This document shows positions 52,776-64,000 of a DNA stretch of 64,000 nt, piece after piece (position 1 is the stretch's first letter; every line of letters starts with the position of its first letter). A program made the translations under genes and the position numbers. Origin of the DNA: Cladopsammia gracilis. Taxonomy: Eukaryota; Cnidaria; Anthozoa; Scleractinia; Dendrophylliidae. Below the pieces are notes generated by a model. The model was not told where the DNA came from. It saw only the letters and a program-made list of their open reading frames with translations, and did not search any database. The stretch spans positions 982,501-1,046,500 of the forward strand of contig JAJGOT010000258.1 of assembly GCA_022457155.1 (NCBI GenBank), read 5' to 3'.

Positions 52776-53529
52776 ATGGGGAATAGCAGAACAGGCCTAA
52801 TGCATGATGACGTCACCGGCTCAAAATTCACCACCAAGCCTCGTTTGCACGAAATTCCTTGCAAACCTTTGACAAGTTCACGTTGTTTTTGAGTGGGTAT
52901 TCTTTTCAACTTTGCTCCTTTGGGAATACATCGATGAGATTGTCACAGGTTTACACTTCGAAAGCGAGGCTTGGGGGTGAAATCAGCTAATCTGATGTAA
53001 ACATGCATAAGGGCTATTGAGAACAGGGCGCGATTTCAAGGACGCGCGCGAAGGGCACGCGCGTGACCTTCGCGCGGGTGTCACGCAGTCGCACCTGTCG
53101 GTGGTTTCTAATGGTGTCCGGTCAGCCTTGGATACGACTCAGTGCAACCTTGTCTCGTTGGCTATACTTTCTACTGAGGTTTCTGTTCCATACAAAGTTT
53201 ACAGTCAGTTGGCATTGGTGCTATAAATGCGCGCGCAGCATATCCCACCTTGTTCCCAGGGCTCATTTTCCTGGGAACGAGGTTGCGTCATATTCCTTTT
53301 CCAGACTAATGCCCCCAGCCTGCCCCACAGACCTCAGCTTCTTTTCTGCTCTCCGTGCTTTATCGGTCCTAGCGAGTATATTATCCATAATTTCGCTTTC
53401 AGATGTTCGCTTGGTGTCTTCCTGCCTCTCTGTAGACGTGTCAACTATGAGAGTCTCCGCTGGATGTGGTAACGACAACTGACAAACGGTGGGAGGCGAG
53501 TGCTCTCACCACTACACCACCCCTACTTC

Positions 53530-53839
53530 CCAAAGCCCGCACAGAAAGCAAAGAAATCGGCACCTAAGAAAGTTTCCAGCGTCAAGAAGCAAACGTCTTC
53601 CGTTCCTAAGAAGAGTCCATCATTTATTTAATAAGCTGAACTATTGAAAGCTGACCAATTCACGTGTATGGGAAACCTTTTTGAATTACAATTATAGATG
53701 TAGATGTAGATCAGCGAAGAAGCCGTTGGCTAAGAATTCGAAGGCGACCAAATCCGATAATAAGAAACCTGCGGGCAAGAAAGTCAACAAGATGCGAAAA
53801 GCCTCCATTTAACAAATGCGTATGGCTTCTTTAGGAGCC
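53530..53839 (+). pseudogene. histone H1 C-terminal tail remnant with 3' stem-loop
   Basis: 53530-53631 reads PKPAQKAKKSAPKKVSSVKK-type lysine/alanine/proline sequence, then runs into a stop. An unrelated 80-bp stretch follows. 53711-53812 resumes SAKKPLAKNSKATKS...MRKASI and stops. 53824-53839 is a 6-bp stem, 4-base loop (ggcttctttaggagcc) followed by acca, the replication-histone 3' signal. The globular domain and N-terminus are absent; upstream is a tRNA-like SINE end (ggtgagagcactcgcc on the minus strand). A broken gene. Confidence 0.75.
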
Positions 53840-53999
53840 ACCAAATAAAGAAAAGCAATGACCAACCTTATTTGAAATGACACATCATTCTCACCGGGGA
53901 TTCCTTCAAACAATGGCGAAGTTCAACATATTACGTAACTTTAAACCCCAAGAATAGTAGCGTGGGAATGGGTTGTGCAACCTCCGGCACGTTGTTGGC

Positions 54000-54006
54000 T
54001 ATATAA
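54000..54006 (+). promoter_or_regulatory. TATA box before the 54139 start codon
   Basis: TATATAA, 133 bp before ATG 54139. Position and context are plausible for a promoter; expression is not known. Confidence 0.4.
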
Positions 54007-54138
54007 TCTTATTCTGATGCGATCATTCCTTCATAACCTCAAAAGTCCTTTCATGACGCTCGGGGAGGATTAGTTAAGTACGTTCAAGCCCTCAGTCCTG
54101 TATCATCGCTGCGCCACGGTTTTTGTTTTGTTTTCACC

Positions 54139-54163
54139 ATGGCACATGTCCCAGTCATTCCCG
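54139..54163 (+). CDS. candidate first coding exon, gene unknown
   Basis: caccATGG start context, eight codons (MAHVPVIP) and one base, then gtaagt. No partner exon was found in the following 3 kb, which is minisatellite and unrecognised sequence. It could be the start of a real transcript, an orphaned exon, or a transcribed repeat. I do not recognise the peptide. Confidence 0.3.
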
Positions 54164-54319
54164 GTAAGTGCGCCGTTCGCTTTTCTCTATGTTAGGTCGG
54201 GAATTGTACTTTCCCTTGTGGCCCGCAAGCCTTTAAGTTTGTTACTAGCTTGGAGTTTTTCGCTCGCATTCCTGTAGCTTCTTACTTTTGGCCTTGTTTC
54301 GTACAATTTTTTCATTAGC

Positions 54320-55320
54320 TCATATGTTCACGCTGTGTAATGGAATTTTTTCACTGAGCGAATGTGTTTGCGCTGTTATGGAATTTTTACTAGCAATAAC
54401 AATATAAAAATGCACGTGCAGAGGTATTGTTTTCGCTCATTATTCGTATTGTTTTGTGTAGCTCTCGCTAGCAAATTATAACATTATCTCTCACGTTTTA
54501 AGTTCAACCTTCTGAAGTGCGGCCGCTCAAAAAATAAACTCGGTTATTTCACTTTTTACCGAGTTATTTTAACCGGGTTATTTTTGCGCTGTTGGATGGA
54601 ATTTTCACGAGCGAATTTGTTTACGCTTTTTAATTAGAACTTTCGCAAGCGAATATGTTTATGCTGTTAGATGGAACTTCCACGAGCGAATATGTTTGCG
54701 CTGTTATATGGAACTTTCACGAGCGAATATGTTTCCGCTGTTTAATGGAACTTCCACTAGCGAATGTGTTTACGCTGTTAGACGGAACTTCCACGAGCGA
54801 ATATGTTTAAGCTGTTGTACGGAACTTTCTTGAGCGAATACGTTCACGCTGCTAGATAAAATTTTCACGAGCGAATATGTTTACGCTGTTAGATGGAATT
54901 TTCACGAGCGAATATGTTTACGCTGTTATACGGAATTTCCACGAGCGAATATGTTTACGCTGTTACATGGAACTTTCACGAGCGAATATGTTTACGCTGC
55001 TGGATGGAATTTTCACGAGCGAATTTGTTTACGCTGTTTAATTAGAACTTTCGCAAGCGAATATGTTTACGCTGTTAGATGGAATTTTCACGAGCGAATA
55101 TGTTTACGCTGTTATATGAAACTTTCACGAGCGAATATGTTTTTCGCTGTTATATGGTACTTTTCATCATAAAATTTTTACGAGCGAATATGTTTGCACT
55201 GTTTAATGGAATTTTCACGAGCGAATATGTTTACAATGTTTAATGGAACTTTCACGAGCGAATATGTTTACGCTGTTATACCGAACCTCCCCGAGCGAAT
55301 ATGCTTGCGCTGTTATATGT

Positions 55321-55352
<32 letters not shown>

Positions 55353-56100
55353 TGTATGTATGTATGTATGTATGTATGTATGTATGTATGTATGGAACTT
55401 TCACGAGCGAATATGTTTGCGTTGTTAGATGGAATTTTCACGGGCCGACGAATCCGTTTACGCTGTTTAATGGAATTTTCACGAGTGAATATGTTTGCGC
55501 TGTTAGATGGTCTTTCATGAGCTAATATGTTTACGATGTTTAACGGAATTTGCACGAGCGAATACGCTCGCGCTGTTATATGGTACTTTTTATGAGCGAA
55601 TGTGTTGGCGCTGTTTAACGAAAATTTTACAAGCGTATGTGTTTCCGCTGTCGTATGGAGTTTTCACGAGCGTATGTGTTTCTCTTGTTTACGCTGTTAT
55701 ATGGACTTTTTTCTCTGGCAATATTGTTTGCGCTGGTAAATGGACCTCTTCTCACAAGCGAATGTGTTTACGCGGTTGTATCAAGCTTTCCCTTGGTGAA
55801 TATGTTCTGCGCCGTTTTACGGACTTTTTCACTAGAAAAATTTATTTGCGCTGGTCAGGCGAATTTCCACGAACATATATGCTTTCCTTGTTAATTGGAT
55901 TGTCCACGAGCGAATATGTTTGCGCTGTTTAACGGATTTTTTCATTAGCAAATTTGTCTCGCGGGTCTATGGAGCTCTCGCGAACTAGTGTGTTTACGCT
56001 GTTAAAGGGACATTTTGACTAACGGATTTGTTTGCGCTGGTCATGGAATATGTCGCTAGCACATATGTTTGCGCTGTGGAATGGACCCTTTCACTACATA
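54320..56100 (+). repeat. 37-bp minisatellite, about 45 copies
   Basis: Unit gaatatgtttacgctgttat atggaactttcacgagc. Copies degrade towards both ends. 37 is one more than a multiple of three, so the frame rotates and the repeat stays open over several units; short translated stretches here are not genes. A (tatg)n run at 55320-55393 interrupts it. Confidence 0.93.
55320..55393. repeat. TATG microsatellite
   Basis: Perfect gtatgtatgtatg run of about 18 units inside the 37-bp minisatellite, arising where a unit reads tgttatatg. Confidence 0.95.
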
Positions 56101-57561
56101 ATTTGGCAAGGTATTTTTTATTTGCGCGGCCTTTCGCAATTTTTCACGGCTGCTTTGTTTTAGCTGTTAATTGGAGTTTCCACAAGAGCATGTGTTTTGC
56201 GCTGCTATATGGAATTTCCCGCCAGCAACGCGTTTGCCTGGGGAGCTCTTCCAGGTCTACCTTCGTGGACTTCAATTCTAGTCTGTTTTTCAACGCTGTG
56301 TTATCTTTTAGTGTCCGTCTATAGTTTGTATTCTGTCTGTTTCCGTGGGTGACCTTTTTTGCGAAGCTTCCTCGAAGGGATTGTCTAATATCCTTCATTG
56401 CTCTGTCCCTGGACGGTGTATTTCGGGGTTGCTTCGCTTTGGGGTTATACCCATCTCTTAGCGGTGTTTCTTTTTATGTTTTTTACTCAGTGCTCGGAAT
56501 TAGGCTGTACGCCTACGTTTTGTCTGCTTGCTGGTATTATGTAGGGTTACCCCAAAGCGCGGCGGCCCCGGTGCCCCATTACATCAAGTTTCCATGTTAT
56601 TGGTTACGGTCTTGGCTAACACGGTACTTTTTTTGGAGGTAGTCAGACATTCACAGTCAGATTTGCGACGTCCAGGGGTGGGAAAAAGATTCTACAACGT
56701 TATCCTAACTAGGGCTGTTGCCTTACAGTTACAATTACAGTTCTCTTTACTTCCTGTGCCCTTGTAGCAGTGGTAGCCGTTAGTACTCAAATGTGGCTTA
56801 CAGCGCGGTTACTATTTTTCTGTCCTGTTTTCTTATTATAAGGCTCCCTTCCATTAATCAGTGCTACCACAAGGATAGACCTTCTCAAAGTCCGTTTTGC
56901 CGGTTTTAGTTTGCGGCAAGTCTACCTACAAGGAGGGAGGATTTTCTGAGTTATGGGAGGAGGACACATTATCTTCATGATCTTCTGCTTCATGCTTACT
57001 TTATTTCTGAGTTTTGGGAGGAAAGTCTACATTTAGGTACTTCCACTCTGGTTTTTCCTAGCACACTCTGCTTCCGGTGAGTTGCCAGGGAGCTTTAGCC
57101 GAAGGGCTGGCATATCCCATATCTTAATATTACATACTGAGGCATTGTTAGTTGGTAGCCCCGGTGAGAATATATCACTCTTTCCACTTCTTTTTAGATC
57201 GGATTGTTGTTTGAGATGTTTTTTTTTTTCACGATTCGCAACCGTGTATAATACAGACCCGTTTATCTGGAACAAGGGATTATGTTGAAACTGTTTATTT
57301 TGTTTATTATATAATTATTATTGTCTGTTTGTTTGTGTATATTATACAGAGAAATCTGAAGACAATGTATGCTAAGTTCCTTGTGTGCGTACTCATATTA
57401 AAGTTTTTACATTCGCGGGTTGACATGCAAAAGCAAACCGAAATTCAGTCGCATAAAGTTACTTACATTTTTTAACTTAGTTAAATTATATGGGCGGGGG
57501 ACTTTTTAAAAAAGTAGGAGAAACGGAACAGTGTTGGACATTGCTTTTTATGACACTTGGT
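56101..57561. other. unrecognised stretch between minisatellite and H2B remnant
   Basis: No feature is supported. attaaa at 57399 with a T-rich follow-up could be a poly(A) signal for a + strand transcript. Several stretches look moderately GC-rich but have no recognisable domain. Confidence 0.5.
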
Positions 57562-57739
57562 GGCTCCTATAAGAGCCTTTTTTGAAGGTCACAGTTGTAC
57601 GAAGAGAGACTAGCTCAAACTTCACTTCGTGACTGCCTTAGTACCCTCGCTAATGACGAGAACCTTCAACCGCCAAGGCGGACTTCGCCTTGCCAGCCTT
57701 TTCCTCTCCCTTCTTAGCTGCTATCACTTTGGGTGCCAT
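57562..57739 (-). pseudogene. histone H2B, internally deleted, with 3' stem-loop
   Basis: From ATG 57739: MAPKV, then KKGEEKAGKAKSA as in invertebrate H2B N-termini. The histone fold is missing; the sequence jumps to the H2B end EGTKAVTK-stop (57622-57645), in another frame. 57562-57577 is the stem-loop ggctcttataggagcc followed by acca. It faces away from an H2A remnant at 58088, the normal H2A/H2B divergent arrangement. Confidence 0.85.
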
Positions 57740-58087
57740 GATTAACAAAGATTTGCTTTGATTCTCGAAATCGAATTCGATAGTTCAGGCCAGTTAAATT
57801 TCTAGTTATGCTGACAAATTCAAAGGGATCAATTAGTATGCGGATCGCAATTGCAGTTTTCCGATTGGTATTTTTTTTCCTTTCTTTTTTACTTGTAAGC
57901 GTGCCGCCACTTAGCACAAAAGCGACAATGGTGCATTTTTATTTTTTTTTTTTGTGACGCGACGTTGGATATTTGATTGGTGCGTTTTGATCCTCGAGAC
58001 ACGTCAGATGTAAAATAAATTTTGGTGCCCGAAAACAGTTTCCTAAAACTCGATTACTGAGCTAAGAAACGAATTTTACACGACAAA
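57740..58087. promoter_or_regulatory. former bidirectional H2B/H2A promoter
   Basis: 348 bp between divergent start codons, with two gattggt (CCAAT-type) motifs near 57855 and 57973 and long T runs. Matches the usual core histone pair layout; probably no longer serving intact genes. Confidence 0.55.
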
Positions 58088-58132
58088 ATGACTGGGCGCG
58101 GCAAAGGTAAAGCACAGGGAACCAAGTCTAAA
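58088..58132 (+). pseudogene. histone H2A N-terminal remnant
   Basis: Codes MTGRGKGKAQGTKSK, the H2A N-tail, then departs abruptly into unrelated sequence (from 58133). The histone fold is absent. Confidence 0.85.
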
Positions 58133-58469
58133 CCACCAATTCGTTGCAACTTTCCTCTGAATCCGAAATCCATACAAAGTCATTCACCAAATCCGCCGAT
58201 TCCTAGACTTACTCAAACACACTGTACAAATACAGTCCAGCCTCCACGTGCGACCACTTCTCCAAAATACCATTTTTTTAGTTGGGGGGGGGGGGGGGGG
58301 CTCGTCTAAAATTTTTGAAAAACACCCCGGCTAAAATGTACCAGCGTCGCGATTAAATTGTTGGCATGGCTCAAGTGGATTTTTACCCCTAAGAGGTTAC
58401 AGAACAACTTCTATAAAATGACAATTTTGTCCTTTGCATATAGACTTTAACACGATACTATATTTTGCA

Positions 58470-59045
58470 TTGATAGGTGCTTACATGTGTGCTTTGTATA
58501 ATGGAATTACCACAGGTTCATACGATTCAGAGTTAAGATCCCTGTGGTCTGATAGGTGCTCTGTGCATTGGAATTACTGCTTCGCCGCCTCTTCCCTCTT
58601 CCTCGGTCCGCGCTCGGCTCGCTTCGCTCGCCGATTTTAACCTAACCCAATTCCCCCAAAAGAAGCCTGTTCACAGGCTACTACAGGTTCACTGCAGATG
58701 ATTCATGGTTAGACCCCTGTGATCTGATGGGTGCTCTGTGCACTTACTTCAGATTCATGTGTTTCAAAGTTAAGATCCTTGTGGTCTGATAGGTGATCTG
58801 TGCACTGAATTACTTCAGGTTCATACGATGCCAAGTTAAGATTCCTGTGGTCTGATAGGTTCTCGATCTGTGCACTTACTTCAGGTTCATGTGTTTCAAA
58901 GTTAAGATCCCTGTGGTCTGATAGGTGATCTGTGCACTGGAATTACTTCAGGTTCATGTGATTCAAAGTTAAGATCCCTTTGGTCTGATAGGTGATCTGT
59001 GCACTCGAATAACTTTAGGTTCATATGATTCAAAGTTAAGGCGTT
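58470..59045. repeat. 70-85 bp tandem repeat
   Basis: Units of ggttcatacgattca, agttaagatccctgtgg and tctgataggtgatctgtgca, about seven copies with a non-repeat insert around 58560-58680. Confidence 0.85.
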
Positions 59046-59512
59046 TCGATACAGTTTTCTGGAGACCATACCTACATTTTTTCCTAGTCAGATCAACGTG
59101 AAATTTTCACTACTAACTGGTTTGGAATTGAAGTTTATACAAATAGTAAGTTTATACAAATCGAAAGGTTTAAAATGTTCTTGCGATTTATTTGAAATAA
59201 AACATACAGAATTTTTTATTCTTGCGAAATATATATGCCATATACCCAGCATACCATATTTTAAGATGTCCATGTGGGATTTTCAATGCGAAATCTTAAA
59301 CGCGCAAAATTTCACTTTTACTGATTTTGAAGTTTCTTATTTATCGTCGTCATGGCAATATCGATTTTACTAAAAAATAAATCTTGTCAAACTTCAATTC
59401 AAAACCAGTTAGAGGTGAAGATTTCACTTTGATCTGACTTGGAGAAGATCGCTTAAATGCCGATTGAAAAATGTAGGTATGGTCTCCAGAAAACTGTATC
59501 GAAACACCTTAG
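59039..59512. mobile_element. TIR element with tttcgatacagttttctgg ends
   Basis: aaggcgtttcgatacagttt and its inverse; the arms extend through ctggagaccatacctacatt (more than 40 bp), then agatcaacgtgaaa / tttcactttgatct. Core is AT-rich without a transposase. Confidence 0.82.
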
Positions 59513-60309
59513 ACCTTAAGACCCCTGTGTATGGTCTGACCTGCTCCTGCCACCTCCCATAAGCGACCACGAGATGAATTGGCTTTGCATTTTGGCGGTC
59601 GCTTACAGAAAGTTCAACTGTGTCTGACATGTCCGTTGTTGCAACGTAGAAGTTTTAGTCAGAAAGATATTAAACAAAGGAAATCGCTACACCACAGATG
59701 CGGGTCTCGGAGGGTACTACACGGGTCCCGGAGGGTACTCAACAAAGTTTTGTACGGGGATGCTCCGCCCCGAGATCCAAACTCTTTCATAAAGGTATAT
59801 GAAAGGTAACCCTTTCATATACCTTTCATAGAAAATGGTACCCCTTTCATATACCTACAAAAGAAACACTGCATCTCTTTACTATACCCTTAAAATAAAT
59901 TTATGGAACGATATCCACATAAAAACATCAAGCGTTGCCACTAGCAGTACTACTTGCGTCTGTTTCAGATATTTTAAAATACCCTTTTAATATACCTAAA
60001 TGGCAGTTTTCCCTATCCTTTTCTATACTTCAACTCGTGAAATCCCTACCCTTTTTATATACCTTCAGGCTAAAAAAGGTGCCCTTTACGGGCGGAACAT
60101 CCCCGTATAGCCCATTATAGGGAGTTCACCCATGCACCGGAAGCGTTTCCCTTATACTTTTTACTAGGCGCGTGAATACTGCTATTTCTTTTCCGTGAAG
60201 CGCCGTAATTGAGGCCTTTATTTTAACGTAAATGAATAAAGGGGTTAGTTTGTAAAGGAACTGTGGTGCTGCGTCCGTCGGGGGGTTAATCGCACGAAAA
60301 TGTGGTTTT

Positions 60310-60626
60310 ATTCCGGGGGGGGGACTCCCATATAAAAATGACGGGGGTGCTCGTCGTACCTTTTAGGGGTCAAAATTTGTAGATTGGTACCGCTAAGGGT
60401 GCTAAAATTTAAAATGATCACCGTTAGAATTATCGCGGTACCTTTCAGGTTATTAAGCCGAAAAATTATGACAGAATATGACATGTGTTGTTTTAGAATT
60501 GGTACCTCATTCATTTGAGCCACGCCCATCAAACAAGATTCTGGTACATTTTAGGGTGTTTTTCGAAAATTTCCGACGAGCACCCCCGTCATTTTTATAT
60601 GTGAGTCACCCCCCCCCCCCCCCCCC
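60310..60626. mobile_element. inverted-repeat element with poly-G/poly-C ends, copy 2
   Basis: G run, then ctcccatataaaaatgacgg and gggtgctcgtcg at the left; cgacgagcacccccgtcatt, ttatatgtgagt and a long C run at the right. Internal ggtacc words as in copy 1 at 481-770. A fragment of the same family is at 50280-50360. Confidence 0.8.
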
Positions 60627-60927
60627 GGGGGGGTTTATTAGCCGAGTTGATTATGGTCATTATGTAAACTGGCCATCGTATTAAATGAGATTAAATATCT
60701 TTAGAGCAGTTGATTGTCTTTCCGGTGGCCAATTTGCATTATCAACTCCGTTTTCAAAACCAAATTTTCTTAATTTATTTTACCGTACTGAACTAAATTC
60801 GTGTATAGTTTTGTTTTGCGTAAATTAATTTCTGTTTATTCGACTTTTTTTTTTACATATAAATTATTTCTTGTCCTGTACCTTGTCTTTTGCATGAACG
60901 TGAAATTAGTCGTTATTATTCGTGACG

Positions 60928-61217
60928 CCTAAAGGCGGCGAAATACGAGATACAAAAACCCTCAACTTGTCGCGCAACATTGGCAAATTTGTTGCGTGAC
61001 AAGTTTTGAGAGTTTGATGAAAAACGAGCAACAAAGGCAAAATTTGTTGCTCAAAGTTGACCCGCGCTCTTTCTTCAACCTGTAACAAATGTTTTTGTTG
61101 CGCGACAAGTTGATCACGCATGGTGAAAAACGAGAAACATCGACCAAAACTTGCAACGAAACAATGTTGCGCGACAAGTTGAGGGTTTTTGTATCTCGTA
61201 TATTTTCGCCGCCTTTA
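60928..61217. mobile_element. MITE with aaaggcggcgaaatacgag ends
   Basis: Left arm continues atacaaaaaccctcaacttg, tcgcgcaacattg; right arm is the inverse up to cgccgccttt. Several internal gcgcgacaagtt words also pair. Confidence 0.85.
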
Positions 61218-61218
61218 A

Positions 61219-61488
61219 GGGCTGGTTCCCACTAGCGACGTAATCGGAAGCGGAGTCGGAGTCGTAAGGATCCTTACGTTCTAATGGAAATAAAAAAACG
61301 GAGTCGCAATCGGAAGCGCGATGGAATCGGATTCGGAAGGATCAGAAGGTTTCCTTTTTCTTCCGATTCCGCTTCTGCTTCCGTCGCTTCCGTCGTTTTG
61401 ATTTCCACTAGATCGTAAAGTTCTTACGATTCCGATTCCACTTACGATTCCGCTTACGGCGCTTACGTCGCTAGTGGGAACCAAGCTT
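61219..61488. mobile_element. MITE with ggttcccactagcgacgtaa ends
   Basis: Right end is ttacgtcgctagtgggaacc. The core is made of ggaagcgga/tccgcttcc words that pair across the element. Starts two bases after the preceding MITE. Confidence 0.85.
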
Positions 61489-61671
61489 AAAGAGGCCCAA
61501 TGTTTTTTTTCTGCTAAAACTGGTAAGATTTTATTTTCAAGTTTAATTATGTGACTCTTGAAATGCTATTCAAATACGCTGTAGAAATTTAAAAGTAGTC
61601 GGCGCAAGAGAGGAGAATATATATATAAATGAATAAATTAATTTGGTGACAAACACGGGAACACGTTCCTG

Positions 61672-61823
61672 GCCCCGGTTGTTCAAAAGGTGGATAGCGC
61701 TATCCACCGGATAAATCACTATCCGGTGGATAGGCATTAGCAAAAGCAATTGTGTTATCCACTGAATAGTGTTTTATGCGGTGAATAACGCTATCCCCGC
61801 ACCTTTTGAACTACTGGGGCCTG
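61672..61823. mobile_element. GGATAGCGCTATCC MITE, copy 2
   Basis: ggccccggttgttcaaaagg and ccttttgaactactggggcc ends, with ggatagcgctatcc inside. Same family as 27520-27657. Confidence 0.88.
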
Positions 61824-64000
61824 TTCTATAAGAGCCTTTGAACTTGGGAATAGCCCCATTCCATCTTCCCAGTTTCCCCTCGGCTCGCTTCGCGCGTGGC
61901 CTTTCTTTTCGCCCCATCACCAACCGGGGGAAACCTGTTTGTTCCTTAATTTCATGGAATTTCTCGACGTTACCTTCGTCTGGATACAACTGAATATCGT
62001 TCTTCCAAAAAAACCCAGCTTTGTGTAATGTATTTTTCGTCCATTCTTCTAGAATTGGAGAAATCCTCAGTAACAGGGTTATTAATCCCCAATGTATAAT
62101 TGCAGTTTCTGTAAATTATGAAACAAAAAATCTTAGAGAACTCAATTTCTCGGAAAAATCCCATCCTGTATCATTACTCTGCAAAATTATAAAATAATTT
62201 GGTCTGATAATCTGACATTTCTATGTTGTCGGTTTCACAGAGTTCCTTGAAATTTCCGCTGCTCCATATCCTATCTGCTAAGTCCAGTTTGATCCAGTTT
62301 TTTCAAAGATCACACAAGACTCACACACTCTAATTTACGCAGTTTACCATTTTCGCCGAGTTTTCGTTGTATTGTGCGCATATCGACATGTATACTTTTT
62401 TTTTATAAAAGTAAGAACAAATTTTACGTCTGATTTCTCACTCGATTTCTCAGTGCACTGAGCGTTGGGTATCCATCATGTCCCATGGGCACAAATTACA
62501 ATTCATTTTATTCAAAGTTAAGTTTTTCGACTGGTTCGATTTACACATACGATTACAGAACATCAAATGAAAATCGACAAGGTCAGTGATGCGGTATCAC
62601 AAATCTTACATTTGATATTAAAGCACTGAGAACGCGAGCAAATGAGAAGCCAGGATGGCGTTCTATGGCATGATTTTAGATACAATGCATTAAATTTGGT
62701 ACAGATCCGTTCTTTATCCTTTCATATATTCAGTGTTACTGGAGGATAGTCGGGTGATCGAGAAAATTTTCTGATCATCGTAAATCAGCGCTCGTTAAAT
62801 CGTTCTCTATCGCTGATAATCTTCCCCTGAATCTGCGCGAATGGGGCGACTCATGCATCCGCGCGCGGTCATGATATCCATGACTGCAGGGCTATCAATT
62901 ATCAGTTATTTACAACTTCTTTCAGATTGTCACGGGCATACAGCTTACATTTAGCAACACACACAAAACAAATTCAAAAGAACAGCAAAATATACATCGC
63001 ATTTTCTTTTCAGTTTCGCTTTCGAGACGAAAATTAAAATTTCATGTGTTGTAGAGTTGTTTTCCATATCGACGTAGTAACTTTGTCATCATGCGCGCAG
63101 CGCGCGGCAGATGGTTGTTCATTGCATTTGTCAGTAATGCCACTTTTAAACAATAGAAGGCCAGCCCATTTTGCGACGTCACTTCCCGTCGTCCTTGGAA
63201 AAGGTCACTGATTTAAAAATTCGCCAAAATCACCAAAACATCGAAAAGAAGCAAGTTTAGAATAGTCGCAGTTTATTCCTTGTCGTAAATATTTCGGCAA
63301 TTGTTTTATTTTGGAAAAGCACTCGTGGCGCCAAAAGGAGATTGTCTGTGGTAAACGTTCTGTGACAAAAAAATGGAATGAAATGAAATAGTCAATACAT
63401 TACGCAAAGACATGCAAGGTCAGAAAATGCGCAAATAATTTAAATTATCTGATTATCGTCGGAAAATGGTCATTCTTCGATCAACAACAAGCGCGTAAAA
63501 TGTGCGCTATTTTTAGCATGTTGTACATTGATAACACCTTGCAGAGCAGCAGGTGAAATGTACTGAGCGCCGAATGGCTGCATTTCGCTTCGAGCCATGC
63601 GAAGTCAAAATTTACGAGTAGATTTGTTTTCCAAAGCATTTGCTTTGTGCGCGAAAACTCAATTTTATTATTTATCAAAACACTGTCTCGAAGAACCAAA
63701 ATAACGATAGAAAATGTAACGATAACAGGAGCTCATACCGACTATTTTAATACTGATACCACGCCACGCGTGCCGCGCGCGGGCCACAAAATTTGAGTGA
63801 ACTTTTCCCATCTGTGACAGGAGTTTAGAGCAAACAAGAAATTAAAAAAACTATTTATGCTGTTTGAACCACTTACATGCAATAAAGTAAAACAATAAGC
63901 CACCAGTAAAAAGTGTTTACTTTCGGTTTTAAGAACGCGCCAGAAATTGGGCTCAACTTAAGTGTAAAAACAGGGGGAGGGGGACTTCAACAATTACACT

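Larger units (their letters stand above)
45996..53500. other. intergenic repeat region upstream of SSBP
   Basis: The first few hundred bases above 45995 must hold the SSBP promoter and 5' UTR; no TATA box seen. Above that are a 270-bp duplication, an inverted duplication, SINE pieces, a GTCA satellite and MITEs. No exon supported. Confidence 0.55.
58133..64000. other. repeat region at the right end
   Basis: Tandem repeat 58470-59045, TIR element 59039-59512, homopolymer-ended MITE 60310-60626, MITEs 60928-61823. 59520-60300 has diffuse repeats with ctttcatatacct words. 61824-64000 shows no gene, repeat family or site that I can support. Confidence 0.55.

Noticed and set aside
54951..55932. 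Open frames with ERICLRC / SEYVYAV repeats
   Set aside because: They follow the 37-bp satellite with rotating frame; no start, domain or codon signal beyond the repeat.
60906..61177. 71-residue open frames on the minus strand
   Set aside because: They lie across the arms of the 60928-61217 inverted-repeat element; the sequence is explained by the palindrome.
1..64000. CRISPR arrays, bacterial operons, prophage or defence systems
   Set aside because: The sequence is eukaryotic with spliced genes; the arrays present are mini- and microsatellites with no spacer structure.

Overview
The window is animal (metazoan) nuclear DNA. The genes have short coding exons, GT-AG introns of hundreds to thousands of bases, and a dense load of small inverted-repeat elements. 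The two real genes, the histone remnants and the repeat style fit an anthozoan cnidarian, probably a stony coral. The phylum is my inference; no marker settles the species.

Two complete protein genes can be assembled by joining exons whose reading phases agree. (1) On the + strand, 2264-11257, six exons encode a 321-residue secreted trypsin-like S1A serine protease: signal peptide, short linker/propeptide made of two 36-bp exons, then a catalytic domain with His, Asp and Ser present. It has a Tyr where the oxyanion-hole Gly193 normally sits and a Tyr at position 225. (2) On the - strand, 45995 down to 19397, eighteen exons encode a 402-residue SSBP2/3/4 (Ssdp) orthologue, the nuclear partner of LDB/Chip. 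Its N-terminal LisH/FORWARD region is almost invariant, its middle is rich in Pro/Gly/Met, and its last exon is unlike the vertebrate C-terminus. All introns of both models have consistent phases and both coding lengths are multiples of three.

Layout. 1-2263: flank of the protease gene, with a homopolymer-ended element and a perfect 173-bp-arm palindrome just upstream of the start codon. 2264-11257: protease gene; its introns hold a foldback, a pogo/mariner-like element, a 57-59 bp minisatellite and a TTAA-flanked (piggyBac-like) MITE. 11258-19396: intergenic, packed with foldbacks and nested inverted-repeat elements. 19397-45995: SSBP gene; its introns hold MITEs, CAGGG...CCCTG elements, a tRNA-derived SINE, a 30-bp C-rich minisatellite next to a splice acceptor, and a 67-69 bp minisatellite that duplicates an exon end with its splice donor. 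45996-53500: intergenic repeats. 53530-58132: remains of a histone cluster (H1 tail, H2B, H2A), two of them still with a 3' histone stem-loop, split by a 1.7-kb minisatellite of 37-bp units that follows a TATA box, a start codon and a splice donor. 58133-64000: tandem repeats and a run of MITEs; the last 2 kb show nothing recognisable.

The two genes are separate in function: one makes a secreted protease, the other a nuclear cofactor. No new multi-gene system is evident. The most unusual points are the protease active-site substitution, the minisatellite-borne splice donors in SSBP, and the satellite inside the decayed histone cluster.
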